A DNA stretch of 64,000 nt from Microvenator marinus (GTDB taxonomy: Bacteria; Myxococcota_A; Bradymonadia; Bradymonadales; Bradymonadaceae). Location of the stretch: NCBI RefSeq assembly GCF_007993755.1, contig NZ_CP042467.1:1898001-1962000 (forward strand). The letters are read 5' to 3'. How positions within the stretch are numbered: position 1 is the first letter of the stretch; every line of letters begins with the position of its first letter. The position numbers and the translations under genes were made by a program. The notes below the pieces were generated by a model. It was not told the origin of the DNA. It saw nothing but the letters and a program-made list of their open reading frames with translations, and searched no databases. This document shows positions 36,592 to 45,875 of this stretch, piece after piece.

Positions 36592-38145
36592 ATGTTTAAG
36601 CGCTTTCTCAAGTTTCTCAAAGGCGATGAAGACGTGATCGACCAGCACTTCGAAGGAAGTTATTTCGAGCACATTCTCGAACAGGTACGTCCAACAATCG
36701 CGACGAGTCTCGAGGAGTGTCCGGACCACGATCCGACCCTGCTCTTAGTGGTGAACATCCTCAAGGGGTCCATGCCAAACACCTGGAATCAGGATGTTCG
36801 GTCACCCCTTGTTGACAAGAAGACACCAACGAAGCGCCCTCCTCCACCACCGTCGGAAGACGAAGAGGCGGAAGTTTCGGACGAGGAAATCGAGGCGGAA
36901 GGCATTGAGGAAGTGGACACCTTGGACGGTCCGTCTCTCGACCCAGAGGAAGTAGACGAACAGTCGGATCAGGCGTGGAGTCGAATCACCGAAGAAATCG
37001 ATATCGCCGAGTTGAAAGAGCAACTGGCTGAAGATCCTGAGCGAGACAATACGGTCGAAATGGACCGCAACGCTGTAGAGTCTGGACTACTTCCTCGCGT
37101 GGACGCCGAAGATGTGTTGCAAGCCGGAAGAGTCTACCTCGGACTCTTGTTGGAAAACGACCGCCTTCCTTCCGAGCTGCAGCTCACCATAAGTGAGACA
37201 GCGCTCGCCCGCGATCTCCTCCTCGGCTATTTCATCGCATCTACGGATTTTGAGGAGAAAGCTCGCAAGCTCTTGACCTTGGTTGAGAAGAAGTTTGCTG
37301 ACGGGCATTTTTCTCAAGCACGACTCCTCCTCCAGCTCTTCCATACGGATGAGAACACGAGGATCACCAACGATCGCAACCTCTTCTACGAAGACATGAT
37401 CTTGCGCCTCGGGATCAAGCGCCGAAACAAGGTGCCCGAGGAAGATCAGCGAAAGTTCCGTGAGTGTTTGAGCCGGGCGAATTCCGACCGCAACGCACTG
37501 AACGAAGCCTTACACCTGGCCGACCAGAAGTGTCTCGTGAAGTTCCATCTCGCCTACCGCAAAGATGCGGCAATCGACGAGTGGACGAAGGCCTTGAGCT
37601 CGAGCAGTCGTCCAGAAGCCGCAAAAGCGTTTCTGAGCGTGATTCCGCCCAATCGCTGGTACTTGGTTGAAAAGTCTGACCTAAGCCTTAGCAAGCAGGT
37701 TGAGAAGCACGTCACGAAGAATGCGTTGAAGAACTATATCATCAACCATATCCGGACCTGTTATTTCGTGCTCCGAGCGGTGGGAGATACAGGGCTAGAA
37801 GCGTATCTGGATAGTTTCTTCGATTGGACGCAAGAGAAGTTTGGCATCAACGGAACCACCTTGATGCCTATCGTCTACAATCGATCGATGGCGGACACGC
37901 TGACGATGTCGGAAATCCTGACCGAGATTTATCGCGAGTTTTTCGAAGAAAAAGCGAACGAAATTTTGGAAGAGTTGCCCGACTCGGAAAGCTTGACCCA
38001 ACGGCTTGTGACGCGCCTCAAAGATGTGGATCTAGGTGAAGTGGCGCCCGGATACTACGACCTTGGCGGCCTGATCTTTGATGATATTTTGGAGTTCAAA
38101 TATCCTTCAAAAGACTTCGGCCTGAAGCTTCATCGTCTGACCTAA
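36592..38145 (+). CDS. Hypothetical acidic helical protein
   Basis: A 517-residue cytoplasmic protein with no family I recognise. Residues 1-65 are a helical N-terminal part (RFLKFLKGDEDV, HILEQVRPTIA). Residues 75-155 are low-complexity (PPPPPSEDEEAE, SDEEIEAEGIEEVD). The remainder is alpha-helical with repeated long helices (LTLVEKKFADGHFSQARLLLQLF, LREVLHLA-like), suggesting a TPR or other solenoid. Only two or three Cys. ATG 36592 has no clear ribosome site. It ends one base before the convergent gene's stop, with a hairpin spanning both stops. Confidence 0.75.
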   Translation: MFKRFLKFLKGDEDVIDQHFEGSYFEHILEQVRPTIATSLEECPDHDPTLLLVVNILKGSMPNTWNQDVRSPLVDKKTPTKRPPPPPSEDEEAEVSDEEIEAEGIEEVDTLDGPSLDPEEVDEQSDQAWSRITEEIDIAELKEQLAEDPERDNTVEMDRNAVESGLLPRVDAEDVLQAGRVYLGLLLENDRLPSELQLTISETALARDLLLGYFIASTDFEEKARKLLTLVEKKFADGHFSQARLLLQLFHTDENTRITNDRNLFYEDMILRLGIKRRNKVPEEDQRKFRECLSRANSDRNALNEALHLADQKCLVKFHLAYRKDAAIDEWTKALSSSSRPEAAKAFLSVIPPNRWYLVEKSDLSLSKQVEKHVTKNALKNYIINHIRTCYFVLRAVGDTGLEAYLDSFFDWTQEKFGINGTTLMPIVYNRSMADTLTMSEILTEIYREFFEEKANEILEELPDSESLTQRLVTRLKDVDLGEVAPGYYDLGGLIFDDILEFKYPSKDFGLKLHRLT

Positions 38146-38156
38146 TCAGATAGGTC
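38139..38156. terminator. Weak hairpin at abutting convergent stops
   Basis: GACCTA (38139-38144), ATCAGA loop, TAGGTC (38151-38156). The palindrome spans the TAA of the plus gene (38143-38145) and the TGA of the minus gene (38146-38148). No T-run on either side, so termination is doubtful. Confidence 0.3.
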
Positions 38157-40077
38157 TGACGAATTTGGCGGCACTAGGCGCATCCCCTCTGACAAATTGC
38201 CAGCGTAAGACACCACTAAACTTCTCCGTCAAAACGAAGGGTTCTTGGAAGCCGGGGACGCGCAGTGTGAGCGTTGCTGAGTCAGGCCCGACCCTTATAT
38301 CTGGTTCTTGATTACCAAGGCGAGTTTGGAAGTGGAATCCTTCGATTAGACGCAGCAAATTTGGGGCACTCGACTTGATAGAGAGGCCCGTGTTCCCCAA
38401 GAAGCGCGCAAAATGTGGCCTGTACCCAAGCAACAAAAAGTCGCCTGTGGAGCGGACGTAGGCAATCGTGTTGGATTCCTGGCCAAAGTCGATCGAGTGG
38501 CGCCTTGGAATCGTGAAGATGATTTGCCGCTCATCGGAAGCCCTGACGTCAATAGAATCAATGATCTCCACGAGTGGAAAAGCAGCGGCGGGCGGAAAGT
38601 GCATCATCCAAAGCTCTGAGAGCCTATTGCGCAGCGCGAGATCCTTGAGTCCAGCCGTGTAATCCGCCTGTTTGTTGATGGCGAAGCCTCGATGCTGACT
38701 CAAAAAGTCAAACATCGTCGAATAGAGATCAACAGACGACTTATCTTTAGCTTCGACCCACTCCCTCGCCAAAGCAAACGGCAAGAACTTCTTGTCTTCG
38801 GCCTCAACAAAGCTCTGCTCGGTCTCGTGGTCGAGTCGCCAGATCGCACCAATACGCTTTGCACACACCACACCCAAAAATGCACCAAGCGCCAGCACAT
38901 CTGTAGAGATACTAGCGCCACGGAGATTGTATTCTTCGGGGATAGGTGGAAGCTCTTGGAGCACGCCGGCGAGGCATTGCGCTTCGATCTGGGAGATCCC
39001 CATCATATCAAACGAGAGGGATCGGGCGACTCCAAACGTAGCGACCTCGGCCAAAATCTCAACGCCTCGGCTAACCAAGATTTCGCTCTCAACAGAGCCC
39101 GTCGTAACGGCCACACGATTGTTCCGGATTCGCCTCATATCGTTGTTTAGCGGCATCGGACGTAGGTTTGGGATGGTGTCGATCTTTGTTGATTCGGAAG
39201 GCCACAAGGGTAATCCAAGCTGGGTCACACCACCTTGCAATTTCTCATTTTCGCTACGGTCTTCGGCCATCAAACGAGCCAGCGGTGGCACCTTAGTCCC
39301 ACTCATCCGGCCAAAGATTGGAGGGGGCTGTGCGCCGCTAGACGCGTGGGTCTGCATGGCACTACGTCTGACCGAGTTCGAAGCCGCACTGTTTGGCATG
39401 TCAGGCATCGATGCCGGCTGACTAGTGACTACTGCGGCTTCACGCCTGGTTGGGGGAGCTCCTTCCATCGGAAAGACGGGAAGAGGACGCTCATTGGCCG
39501 GTATGCCCTGCTTAGAGGCCAAAGCACGCCTGACAATCGGCAAGAATCGCAATTCTGGATAAGGAGGACACGATTGCTCGATATGATTGACAAGCCAAAG
39601 GGCTCGTTCGGGCTCCACTTTCTTGGCTGCGACCGCCCGACATAGGTCGAAGAACACGCTCACGACGTGGGTGAACGCATGTGGCCGAGTGGCATCGTTG
39701 GAGAGGGCCTTTACGATATCCTCGGCCCCATCTTCCCACTTGGCTCTTCGAATCTTTTGTTCTCCGCGTAGCGCAAGGAGCCAGCCGTTGTTGGGCTCAC
39801 TCTCGAGCCCTTGATTTACAAGGCCCTCGGCCTCTCCGCGACGCCCCATGGTGCCAATAGACTCTCCGAGGAGTCCAAGACTCATGGCCGAACGATCCAA
39901 CTCCAAAAGGTTCTGCGCAAAGAGTACCGCTTCATCAGCACGCTGAGTCATGAGGCGAATTCGAATCAGGCCTGCCAGAGCAACGACGGGTGAGGTTTCG
40001 AGATTCGCTCGAAAATGCTCCTCCGCCTGACCAATTTGTCTGTTTCGCAGAGCGTTCCAACCCTCAGCAATACTCAT
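38146..40077 (-). CDS. TPR-like hypothetical protein
   Basis: A 643-residue cytoplasmic protein. The first ~150 residues look like TPR repeats (EGWNALRNRQIGQAEEHF, AVLFAQNLLELDRSAMSL, GEAEGLVNQGLESEPNN). Residues 190-300 are low-complexity linker. The C-terminal ~300 residues include mixed alpha/beta sequence (VATFGVARSLSFDMMG, LGAFLGVVCAKRIGAIW, FLLLGYRPHFARFLG) that I do not recognise. It lies 33 bases after the histidine kinase gene on the same strand and may be the last gene of that transcript, in which case a role in output or localisation would be plausible. No signal peptide. Confidence 0.75.
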   Translation of the reverse strand: MSIAEGWNALRNRQIGQAEEHFRANLETSPVVALAGLIRIRLMTQRADEAVLFAQNLLELDRSAMSLGLLGESIGTMGRRGEAEGLVNQGLESEPNNGWLLALRGEQKIRRAKWEDGAEDIVKALSNDATRPHAFTHVVSVFFDLCRAVAAKKVEPERALWLVNHIEQSCPPYPELRFLPIVRRALASKQGIPANERPLPVFPMEGAPPTRREAAVVTSQPASMPDMPNSAASNSVRRSAMQTHASSGAQPPPIFGRMSGTKVPPLARLMAEDRSENEKLQGGVTQLGLPLWPSESTKIDTIPNLRPMPLNNDMRRIRNNRVAVTTGSVESEILVSRGVEILAEVATFGVARSLSFDMMGISQIEAQCLAGVLQELPPIPEEYNLRGASISTDVLALGAFLGVVCAKRIGAIWRLDHETEQSFVEAEDKKFLPFALAREWVEAKDKSSVDLYSTMFDFLSQHRGFAINKQADYTAGLKDLALRNRLSELWMMHFPPAAAFPLVEIIDSIDVRASDERQIIFTIPRRHSIDFGQESNTIAYVRSTGDFLLLGYRPHFARFLGNTGLSIKSSAPNLLRLIEGFHFQTRLGNQEPDIRVGPDSATLTLRVPGFQEPFVLTEKFSGVLRWQFVRGDAPSAAKFVRPI

Positions 40078-40110
40078 ATCGTCCCTCGTGTCATTAGTTC
40101 TGGGAGGATA

Positions 40111-41658
40111 CTAATGGGAAACCATAGGAAGACGCACCTCAAAACATGACGTTTTCTCGTCAAGTACGCGAATTGTGCCCCCATGGCCTTCTACAATTTG
40201 TTTGGAAATGTAGAGACCCAGACCGAGAGAATTGGAGTTCTGTAAACCTTTTTCGGAGCGATACATGCGCTCGAAGACCTTTTCGCGCTCTTCCCTCGCG
40301 ATACCCGGCCCCTGGTCGCGTACCGTCAAGACCAGCACTTTAGTGTCGGTCTCAATGGCGACATCAATCTGGCCCTCACCGTATTTGATGGAGTTTTCGA
40401 CCAGGTTTGTCATGACCTGATCCAGCCTTCCCGCATCAATATTGGCGATGATCGAAGGTGCTTCATACTTAAGTAGCACGGGCCTCTCTTCGGCTCGGAT
40501 CCTCCAAAAATCGAGCAGAGTTCGTAGCAATGCGACCACGTCTGTGGGCCGTTCACGAATGTCGATCTGTCCCCGCTCAAGCCTTGAAAGATCAAGGATC
40601 GTATCCACAAGCCTGCCGAGGCGGCGCACCTGCTCTTCCGATTTGGTGAGCAATTTCAGGTTAGCCTTCTCCCCGTTTTCGGCCTGCTGCCGAAGCATTT
40701 GGATAAAGCCTCGCAGCGGTGTCAAAGGCCCCCTGAGCTCGTGGGTCGCAATCGAAAGAAACTCGTCCTTTACGTTTTCGGCCTTAGCCCTTTCGGTCTG
40801 GTCCTTCACGGTGGCCAAAAACGAGGTGAACCCTTCGACCCCTGGAATAGGGAAGACACTGATCTCAACATATTTAAACCTGCCCTCAAAATCCAACCTT
40901 AGCCGCTCTGCGTAGACCGAAACCCCGCGTCTAACAGCTCTGAAAAACGGCCACTCAGATCGCGGAAGCCTTTGGCCCGTGTGAGAGAACATACGAAACG
41001 CAAATGGTTCGGTATTGAGGTTCTTGGCAGGTATCTCCAGAATGTCTCTGAGCGCTTCATTTGCAACGATGACCTCGCCTCTTGCCGAGAAGAGCAAGAC
41101 GCCATCAGGAATTCGCTGAATCAACGTTTGAAGCCGGGTCTGTTCTTCTCGAAACTCGTTCAGAACAAAGACGTGCCCGATGACCTCTCCGAGGTTCTTT
41201 CCAATGCGAGCGAGAAAACCATCGTCCATCAGAAAGGTCTTGGTGTCCGCGTCTGCCAACGGATAGACATGAAGCGTACCGAGCACCCTCTCCTCGGTTT
41301 GAAGAGGAATGACGATCTGAGCCTGGCCCGGCAACTCGCTATCCCAAGAGAACGAAAGGGACGTTACCTGAGATGCTTCCAAAATGGGCTTGAGAGCTTC
41401 GTTCATCCCCAAGTCGACCGCCATTCGCGTATCGAGCATCAGGCCCCGCCAGGCCACCGGGCGTAGCTTTCCTGAGTCAACGAGCCCGAGAGCAATGGCG
41501 TCTGTTGGGAAGGTTGCCTGCAAGAGGTCCAAGATTGCCCCGTAGAGTTCTTCGGGGCACCGAAACTTAAGCGCAAGTCGAGTGATGGCAGAGAGAACAC
41601 GTTCTTGTTCGAGCGCCTCTTGGGGCCCCAACTCATGGTAGCCACTATCCTTCCTCAA
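40111..41658 (-). CDS. GAF-PAS sensor histidine kinase
   Basis: A 515-residue soluble histidine kinase. An N-terminal GAF-like domain (~15-170), a PAS domain (~175-290, DGVLLFSARGEVIVANEAL), HisKA with phospho-acceptor HELRGPLTPL (~302), and HATPase_c with NSIKYGEG (N box), DQGPGIA (G1) and LGLGLYISK (G2). No membrane segment is visible, so it senses a cytoplasmic signal. The start is TTG 41658, inside the TGA of the upstream beta-helix gene (TTGA overlap), with AGGAGG six bases upstream; this decides the start and implies translational coupling to that surface lipoprotein. No response regulator is adjacent. Confidence 0.93.
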   Translation of the reverse strand: MRKDSGYHELGPQEALEQERVLSAITRLALKFRCPEELYGAILDLLQATFPTDAIALGLVDSGKLRPVAWRGLMLDTRMAVDLGMNEALKPILEASQVTSLSFSWDSELPGQAQIVIPLQTEERVLGTLHVYPLADADTKTFLMDDGFLARIGKNLGEVIGHVFVLNEFREEQTRLQTLIQRIPDGVLLFSARGEVIVANEALRDILEIPAKNLNTEPFAFRMFSHTGQRLPRSEWPFFRAVRRGVSVYAERLRLDFEGRFKYVEISVFPIPGVEGFTSFLATVKDQTERAKAENVKDEFLSIATHELRGPLTPLRGFIQMLRQQAENGEKANLKLLTKSEEQVRRLGRLVDTILDLSRLERGQIDIRERPTDVVALLRTLLDFWRIRAEERPVLLKYEAPSIIANIDAGRLDQVMTNLVENSIKYGEGQIDVAIETDTKVLVLTVRDQGPGIAREEREKVFERMYRSEKGLQNSNSLGLGLYISKQIVEGHGGTIRVLDEKTSCFEVRLPMVSH

Positions 41659-43718
41659 GGGGTTCCTCCTGGAATCTGCCCCGGTGCGCCCATCTCGCCT
41701 TCGGAAACAACTTCAACTACCGCGATTGGATTGTTGACGGGCCCATCGATGGCTACCACTCCTGCACGACCGACCTCACCGAGCTGGTTCTGACTCCACG
41801 AGCAATCAACGATTCGACCGGTACTCACGTTGTCAAAGAAGGCTCCCAAACGTTGGTTTCCTACGATCGCGAGGGACTCAATTACGCTGACTCTTCCTCC
41901 GTAGAAGTAGAGGCCATCTCCTGCGCCGGCCACGCCATCGACTTGAGTGAGCATCACCTGGGAGTTTAGGACTTGTGCGTTGACGTTATAGGCGAACACT
42001 CCGTTGCCGCCACTTCTCACGATGGCCGCATCTTCGATCACGAGTTCAATATTCTCTCCTGCGTCCAGCTCAGCTGCATAGCTCCAGATTCCGCCGCCGA
42101 GATTTTCGAAATAGAGTCCACCCTGAACTTTCATCTTCGCGGGTGTTTGCGCATGAGAGAGTAAGGCTACGCCTTGATTCTCGGTGATACTGGCCTCTTG
42201 AACGAGCGTGAAGTTTGGAGACTCGACGAACACTCCGTGGCCACCAAAGCCTTCTGCATTAGTGCTCGTGTCGGTGATGGCGCCTCCGCTTACCCAGAGC
42301 CCACCAGCAACGGATTGCACGCCAGCCACACCGTTCGATTCGACGTTCGTGTTCACGAGATTCATGGTCATGAATCTAGCCTCGCCCTGAAGCGTACCGG
42401 CGCCAATATACATATCGCCGGGCAAGTACATATCGCCGGGCAAGTACATATCACCGGGCAAGAATGCGCGTTCTCGGAAGTACATATCGCCGGGCAAATA
42501 CATATCGCCGGGCAGGAAAATATGGCCCGGGAATGTCTCGGCTGAATCGAGGAGATTTTGGAAAACTCGAATACCCGGCAAGAGCTCACCGGGCTCAAAA
42601 GCTGGGGACCCAGGGGTATCCAATGCTGCGGCGAGTCGATTCGAAGCCACACCTTCAAACAAAATTCCTCGGTCGGTGTTGTTGGCGATGACGCTCTCTG
42701 AAATTCGCGTCCGGCTTCCTACCAAATGGAGACCTCGACCGGAGTCTCTGACCTCAAGTGAGCTTGCACCCAAAAGGCCGTTTTGATTCTGGACACCCAC
42801 ACCATCGGCTGCGGCTCCGATTCCCGCGACCAGAACGTTGTCTGCGACGATCATGGCTGAATTCGCGCGCACACCGAATCGCGAATCCGCGGCGCCGCGA
42901 ACTACGACATCCACCATGGAGAGTGCGCTTCCAAACGGCGCGTAGCTCTCGGATTCGGCCTCGTTGACCTGGATACCAATCTGGTTTTCCGAAAACACAC
43001 TAGCGGCGATGCGAACCTCGCCACCCGTCAAGTCGAGGGCGCTGGCGTAGTCCTCGAACGCGCTATGAAAGACCGCAAGCACACCTTCGGAGTTCCAGGT
43101 AATTGCAGAATCTCCACCTCTGAAGACCGAATTCACGGTCGCAAAATAGTCGACGTCCGTGGCTTGAATGGCGGCTCCACGAATCTCTAGGTTCGCGATC
43201 ACCACCGATTCTAGGCCATCAAGTTCGAGTGCTGAGGTGAACTCCAACGACACATCGCGCCAACACGAAGAGGCGAGCACAAGGCGCTTGACGCCCTCAG
43301 TGTTAATAGATGAAATCTGGTGTTCGCCGGGCGCAAACTCAATGAAGAGATCGCCGTCAGCACTTGCCTGGAGGTCGATATCAGTGTTTCCTGGCTCAAC
43401 CCGCTGCAATTGAATGGGTACTGCACCTGCAAGAGAGCGGCTTGGGCACGAGAGTACGCCAGCGTTTCTTCCATTGAGCGATTCTCCTACGTCAACGCGG
43501 CCACCATTGAGCCCGAAGTTGTCGTTGTTCCCACCAACGTCCTCACCTACGCCGAAATCAAGCTCAGGCTCCGGTTCTGGAGACGCTGGCGCATCAGGTC
43601 CTTCATCAACTCCCAAATCGGGCTGGCCCTCGTCCTCAGCACGAAAATCAGCGCCATCGGAATCGCCCGCACACGCACTAAGAAATCCAGCCAATAGCAA
43701 TATCAAAAACTTGGTCAT
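41655..43718 (-). CDS. Beta-helix lipoprotein with LPGDMY repeats (paralogue A)
   Basis: A 687-residue lipoprotein (signal MTKFLILLLAGFLSAC, lipobox Cys16) with an acidic linker. Residues ~90-680 look like a right-handed parallel beta-helix: short turns with repeated V(x)I, e.g. VVIANLEIRGAAI, AILRG-like, VSVIESLAIVGNQRLGAFFDN. In the middle (42408-42533) it has an insert of seven hexapeptides, mostly LPGDMY. The paralogue at 43728 has the same insert at the same place. Beta-helix lipoproteins of this kind are surface proteins, often acting on glycans or as adhesins, but no catalytic motif is seen. It is separated from its paralogue by 9 bases and is coupled to the histidine kinase gene. Confidence 0.85.
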   Translation of the reverse strand: MTKFLILLLAGFLSACAGDSDGADFRAEDEGQPDLGVDEGPDAPASPEPEPELDFGVGEDVGGNNDNFGLNGGRVDVGESLNGRNAGVLSCPSRSLAGAVPIQLQRVEPGNTDIDLQASADGDLFIEFAPGEHQISSINTEGVKRLVLASSCWRDVSLEFTSALELDGLESVVIANLEIRGAAIQATDVDYFATVNSVFRGGDSAITWNSEGVLAVFHSAFEDYASALDLTGGEVRIAASVFSENQIGIQVNEAESESYAPFGSALSMVDVVVRGAADSRFGVRANSAMIVADNVLVAGIGAAADGVGVQNQNGLLGASSLEVRDSGRGLHLVGSRTRISESVIANNTDRGILFEGVASNRLAAALDTPGSPAFEPGELLPGIRVFQNLLDSAETFPGHIFLPGDMYLPGDMYFRERAFLPGDMYLPGDMYLPGDMYIGAGTLQGEARFMTMNLVNTNVESNGVAGVQSVAGGLWVSGGAITDTSTNAEGFGGHGVFVESPNFTLVQEASITENQGVALLSHAQTPAKMKVQGGLYFENLGGGIWSYAAELDAGENIELVIEDAAIVRSGGNGVFAYNVNAQVLNSQVMLTQVDGVAGAGDGLYFYGGRVSVIESLAIVGNQRLGAFFDNVSTGRIVDCSWSQNQLGEVGRAGVVAIDGPVNNPIAVVEVVSEGEMGAPGQIPGGTP
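42408..42533 (-). repeat. 18-bp repeat encoding LPGDMY hexapeptides, copy A
   Basis: Seven 18-base units in phase with the reading frame: in protein order FPGHIF, LPGDMY, LPGDMY, FRERAF, then LPGDMY three times. Bases 42498-42515, 42480-42497, 42444-42461, 42426-42443 and 42408-42425 are near identical. Confidence 0.92.
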
Positions 43719-43727
43719 TTTATCTTC

Positions 43728-45809
43728 CTATAGGTCTGCAGGAGCTGAAGGCAGGTTATCGAGCTGACGAGGCGGGTCAATTGGAGTGAAGCCACTATCA
43801 CCAAGTCCAGCAACCACACCATCAGAGCCGGCGATTGCATTTTGTGGTGTATCAGACGAAACCGCGAGCTTATCAGCCTGCGTGCCATCTCCATTCTGAC
43901 TCCAGGCGCACGAGTCGATGGTGATTCCACTCACGCTGAGGAGTCTAGCCCCAAAGCTCTCGTTTCCAACGATCGCGATATCAGACATCAAGGCATTTGA
44001 AACGCCCCAGAAAACTAGCCCATCGCCAAGCTCAGCCCCTGTAAGCTGGCCCTTTCCAGTGAGCATCGCCTGAGACTCCGAGACTTGTGGGTTCGTGTTG
44101 TAGAACAAGAATGCCGCGTTCTGACTCCGAATCACGCTGGTTTGGTCAACGAAAACGTCGGTTTGATCGCTCGCTCCGCCCTCATTCATCAACCAAAGAC
44201 CACCATCTGTATTTTGGAACATCAAGGCCTCGTCGATGGTTGCCTTCATTGGCTTGGAGGAGTGGGCGAGTAGGCCAATGCCTGGATTCTCGGCAATGTT
44301 GACATCCGCGAGTTGAAGGTAGGTGGCCGAGTTGGCAAAAATGCCGTGGCCATCAGCCGCTCCGATGCGCTGAGTGTCGGTGATCTCCGACCCACTCAAC
44401 GAAAGACCAGCGGCACGAACATCGATGCCCGCTACGCCGTTTTGAGTGAAGTTGGTGTTCGAAACTTGGGCCCCGGCAAAGAATTCTGCAGAGGACGGAT
44501 CCAGGCCCAGGCGAGTATCCGTGGGCAAATACATATCGCCAGGCAAGTACATATCGCCGGGCAGGAAGGAGCGCTCTCTCAGGTACATATCGCCGGGTAG
44601 GTACATATCACCCGGCAAATACATGTCTCCGGGCAGGAAAATATGACCTGGGAAGAGTTCAATCTCAGCCAAGAGGTGGTCCTGCCAATCCTGCCAGCCG
44701 GGAATCAAGCCAGCGGGCGAATAGAGCGATGAGCTCAAGTCTTGCAGGGCCGCTGCTAGTGCGGGTGCGTCGGTGCTCGATACGTAGAGTCCGCGGTTCT
44801 GGTTTCGCCGGATATCTGAATTGGAAAGGATCGCGCGAGTTGTCTGAAGGTTGACGCCGACGTTTGAGCCCACAACTTCGATCCCGTCCAAAGTGGCCAA
44901 GCTCTGCGAGGCGTGGATGCCCGTGCCGTTCACAAATCCGGAGGCGCGTACGTTTCGCAACCAAAGAGCGTTTCGCTCAACATCTACGGCTGATCCCTCG
45001 ACTTCAGTCCCGCTAAGGACCACGTCACTTAGAGATACCGAGCCCGTGAGGGCTTCGTCACCCTGAGTCGGTCGCGCCTTGATTCCTGTGTTGACGCTCG
45101 AGAATACAGACGACGTGACGTAAACATGCCCGCCTTCTACGTCTAAGGCGGTTCCCATATTCTCAAAGAAGGTATGGACAAGGAGTAGATTGCCCTGCGA
45201 TCTCCACTCCACTCCAACGTTTGCGCCACGATGGACGGTGTTGACTAGGCTGAGGACGTCCACATTTTCAGCAAGGATACCACCGCCGTTGAACTCGATG
45301 CCCGCGAAGACCACCCGAGTCTTGTCCTTTAGTTCGAGCATTGAGTCGATATTAACCGATGCCCCTCTCCAACAGGCACTCGCGATGACCACAGTGCGGG
45401 CATCTGCGAAATCAAAGTTCAACGCATCGTGTTCGCCGGGCATCAACTCCGCAAAAATCACCCCGTCTATTGGCGCAGGAAGTGGCGAGCCCGGCGCAAC
45501 ACGTGTCGCACCATCTTGCCCAAGACTCGCACCGACGGAACACGAGATGGTCCCAACCGGACGGTCTCCAAGTACAGTTCCGAGCCCAAGCCCGTCTCCT
45601 TCCACTCGGCAATCCGAGCAAAAGAATGGCGACGAGCCGTTGGTCATATCGTTTTCATTGTTCCCGTTGTTGGAGTTGTTACCTCCAACATCACTGTTGG
45701 ACATATCCCCGGGATTTTCGCCGTTTACCGCTGGTGATTCGGAATCACCACACCCAAGAGAGACGACCAGAGAAAGCAGCAAAATCGTTTTTTGCACGAG
45801 GAACTCCAT
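43728..45809 (-). CDS. Beta-helix lipoprotein with LPGDMY repeats (paralogue B)
   Basis: A 693-residue paralogue of the preceding protein, also a lipoprotein (signal EFLVQKTILLLSLVVSLGC). ATG at 45809 gives a better start than the TTG at 45812. An Asn/Gly/Met-rich linker (residues ~25-60) leads to a predicted beta-helix with the same order of short turns as paralogue A (VVIASACWRGASVNID, LLLVHTFFENMGTALD, SDIAIVGNESFGARL). The hexapeptide block (44511-44654) sits at the same location. The pair arose by tandem duplication; sequence has diverged except in the block and the helix framework. It lies 66 bases after the kinase-FGE gene and 9 bases before paralogue A. Confidence 0.85.
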   Translation of the reverse strand: MEFLVQKTILLLSLVVSLGCGDSESPAVNGENPGDMSNSDVGGNNSNNGNNENDMTNGSSPFFCSDCRVEGDGLGLGTVLGDRPVGTISCSVGASLGQDGATRVAPGSPLPAPIDGVIFAELMPGEHDALNFDFADARTVVIASACWRGASVNIDSMLELKDKTRVVFAGIEFNGGGILAENVDVLSLVNTVHRGANVGVEWRSQGNLLLVHTFFENMGTALDVEGGHVYVTSSVFSSVNTGIKARPTQGDEALTGSVSLSDVVLSGTEVEGSAVDVERNALWLRNVRASGFVNGTGIHASQSLATLDGIEVVGSNVGVNLQTTRAILSNSDIRRNQNRGLYVSSTDAPALAAALQDLSSSLYSPAGLIPGWQDWQDHLLAEIELFPGHIFLPGDMYLPGDMYLPGDMYLRERSFLPGDMYLPGDMYLPTDTRLGLDPSSAEFFAGAQVSNTNFTQNGVAGIDVRAAGLSLSGSEITDTQRIGAADGHGIFANSATYLQLADVNIAENPGIGLLAHSSKPMKATIDEALMFQNTDGGLWLMNEGGASDQTDVFVDQTSVIRSQNAAFLFYNTNPQVSESQAMLTGKGQLTGAELGDGLVFWGVSNALMSDIAIVGNESFGARLLSVSGITIDSCAWSQNGDGTQADKLAVSSDTPQNAIAGSDGVVAGLGDSGFTPIDPPRQLDNLPSAPADL
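44511..44654 (-). repeat. 18-bp repeat encoding LPGDMY hexapeptides, copy B
   Basis: Eight 18-base units in frame, in protein order FPGHIF, LPGDMY three times, LRERSF, LPGDMY twice, LPTDTR. The same anchor units (FPGHIF and xRERxF) as in copy A, but with a different number of LPGDMY units on each side, showing unit gain or loss. Confidence 0.92.
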
Positions 45810-45875
45810 CAATCAAAACCAACAATTCGAGAAGTCTAGTTCACTTCTGCATGCGATTCAAAAAGCCGAGTGATT

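Noticed and set aside
38139-38156. Bidirectional intrinsic terminator
   Set aside because: The 6-base hairpin has no T-run on either strand; kept only as a low-confidence feature.
42408-42533. 18-base repeats as a regulatory iteron or CRISPR
   Set aside because: They stay in frame with the lipoprotein and encode LPGDMY; the second paralogue has the same protein repeat.
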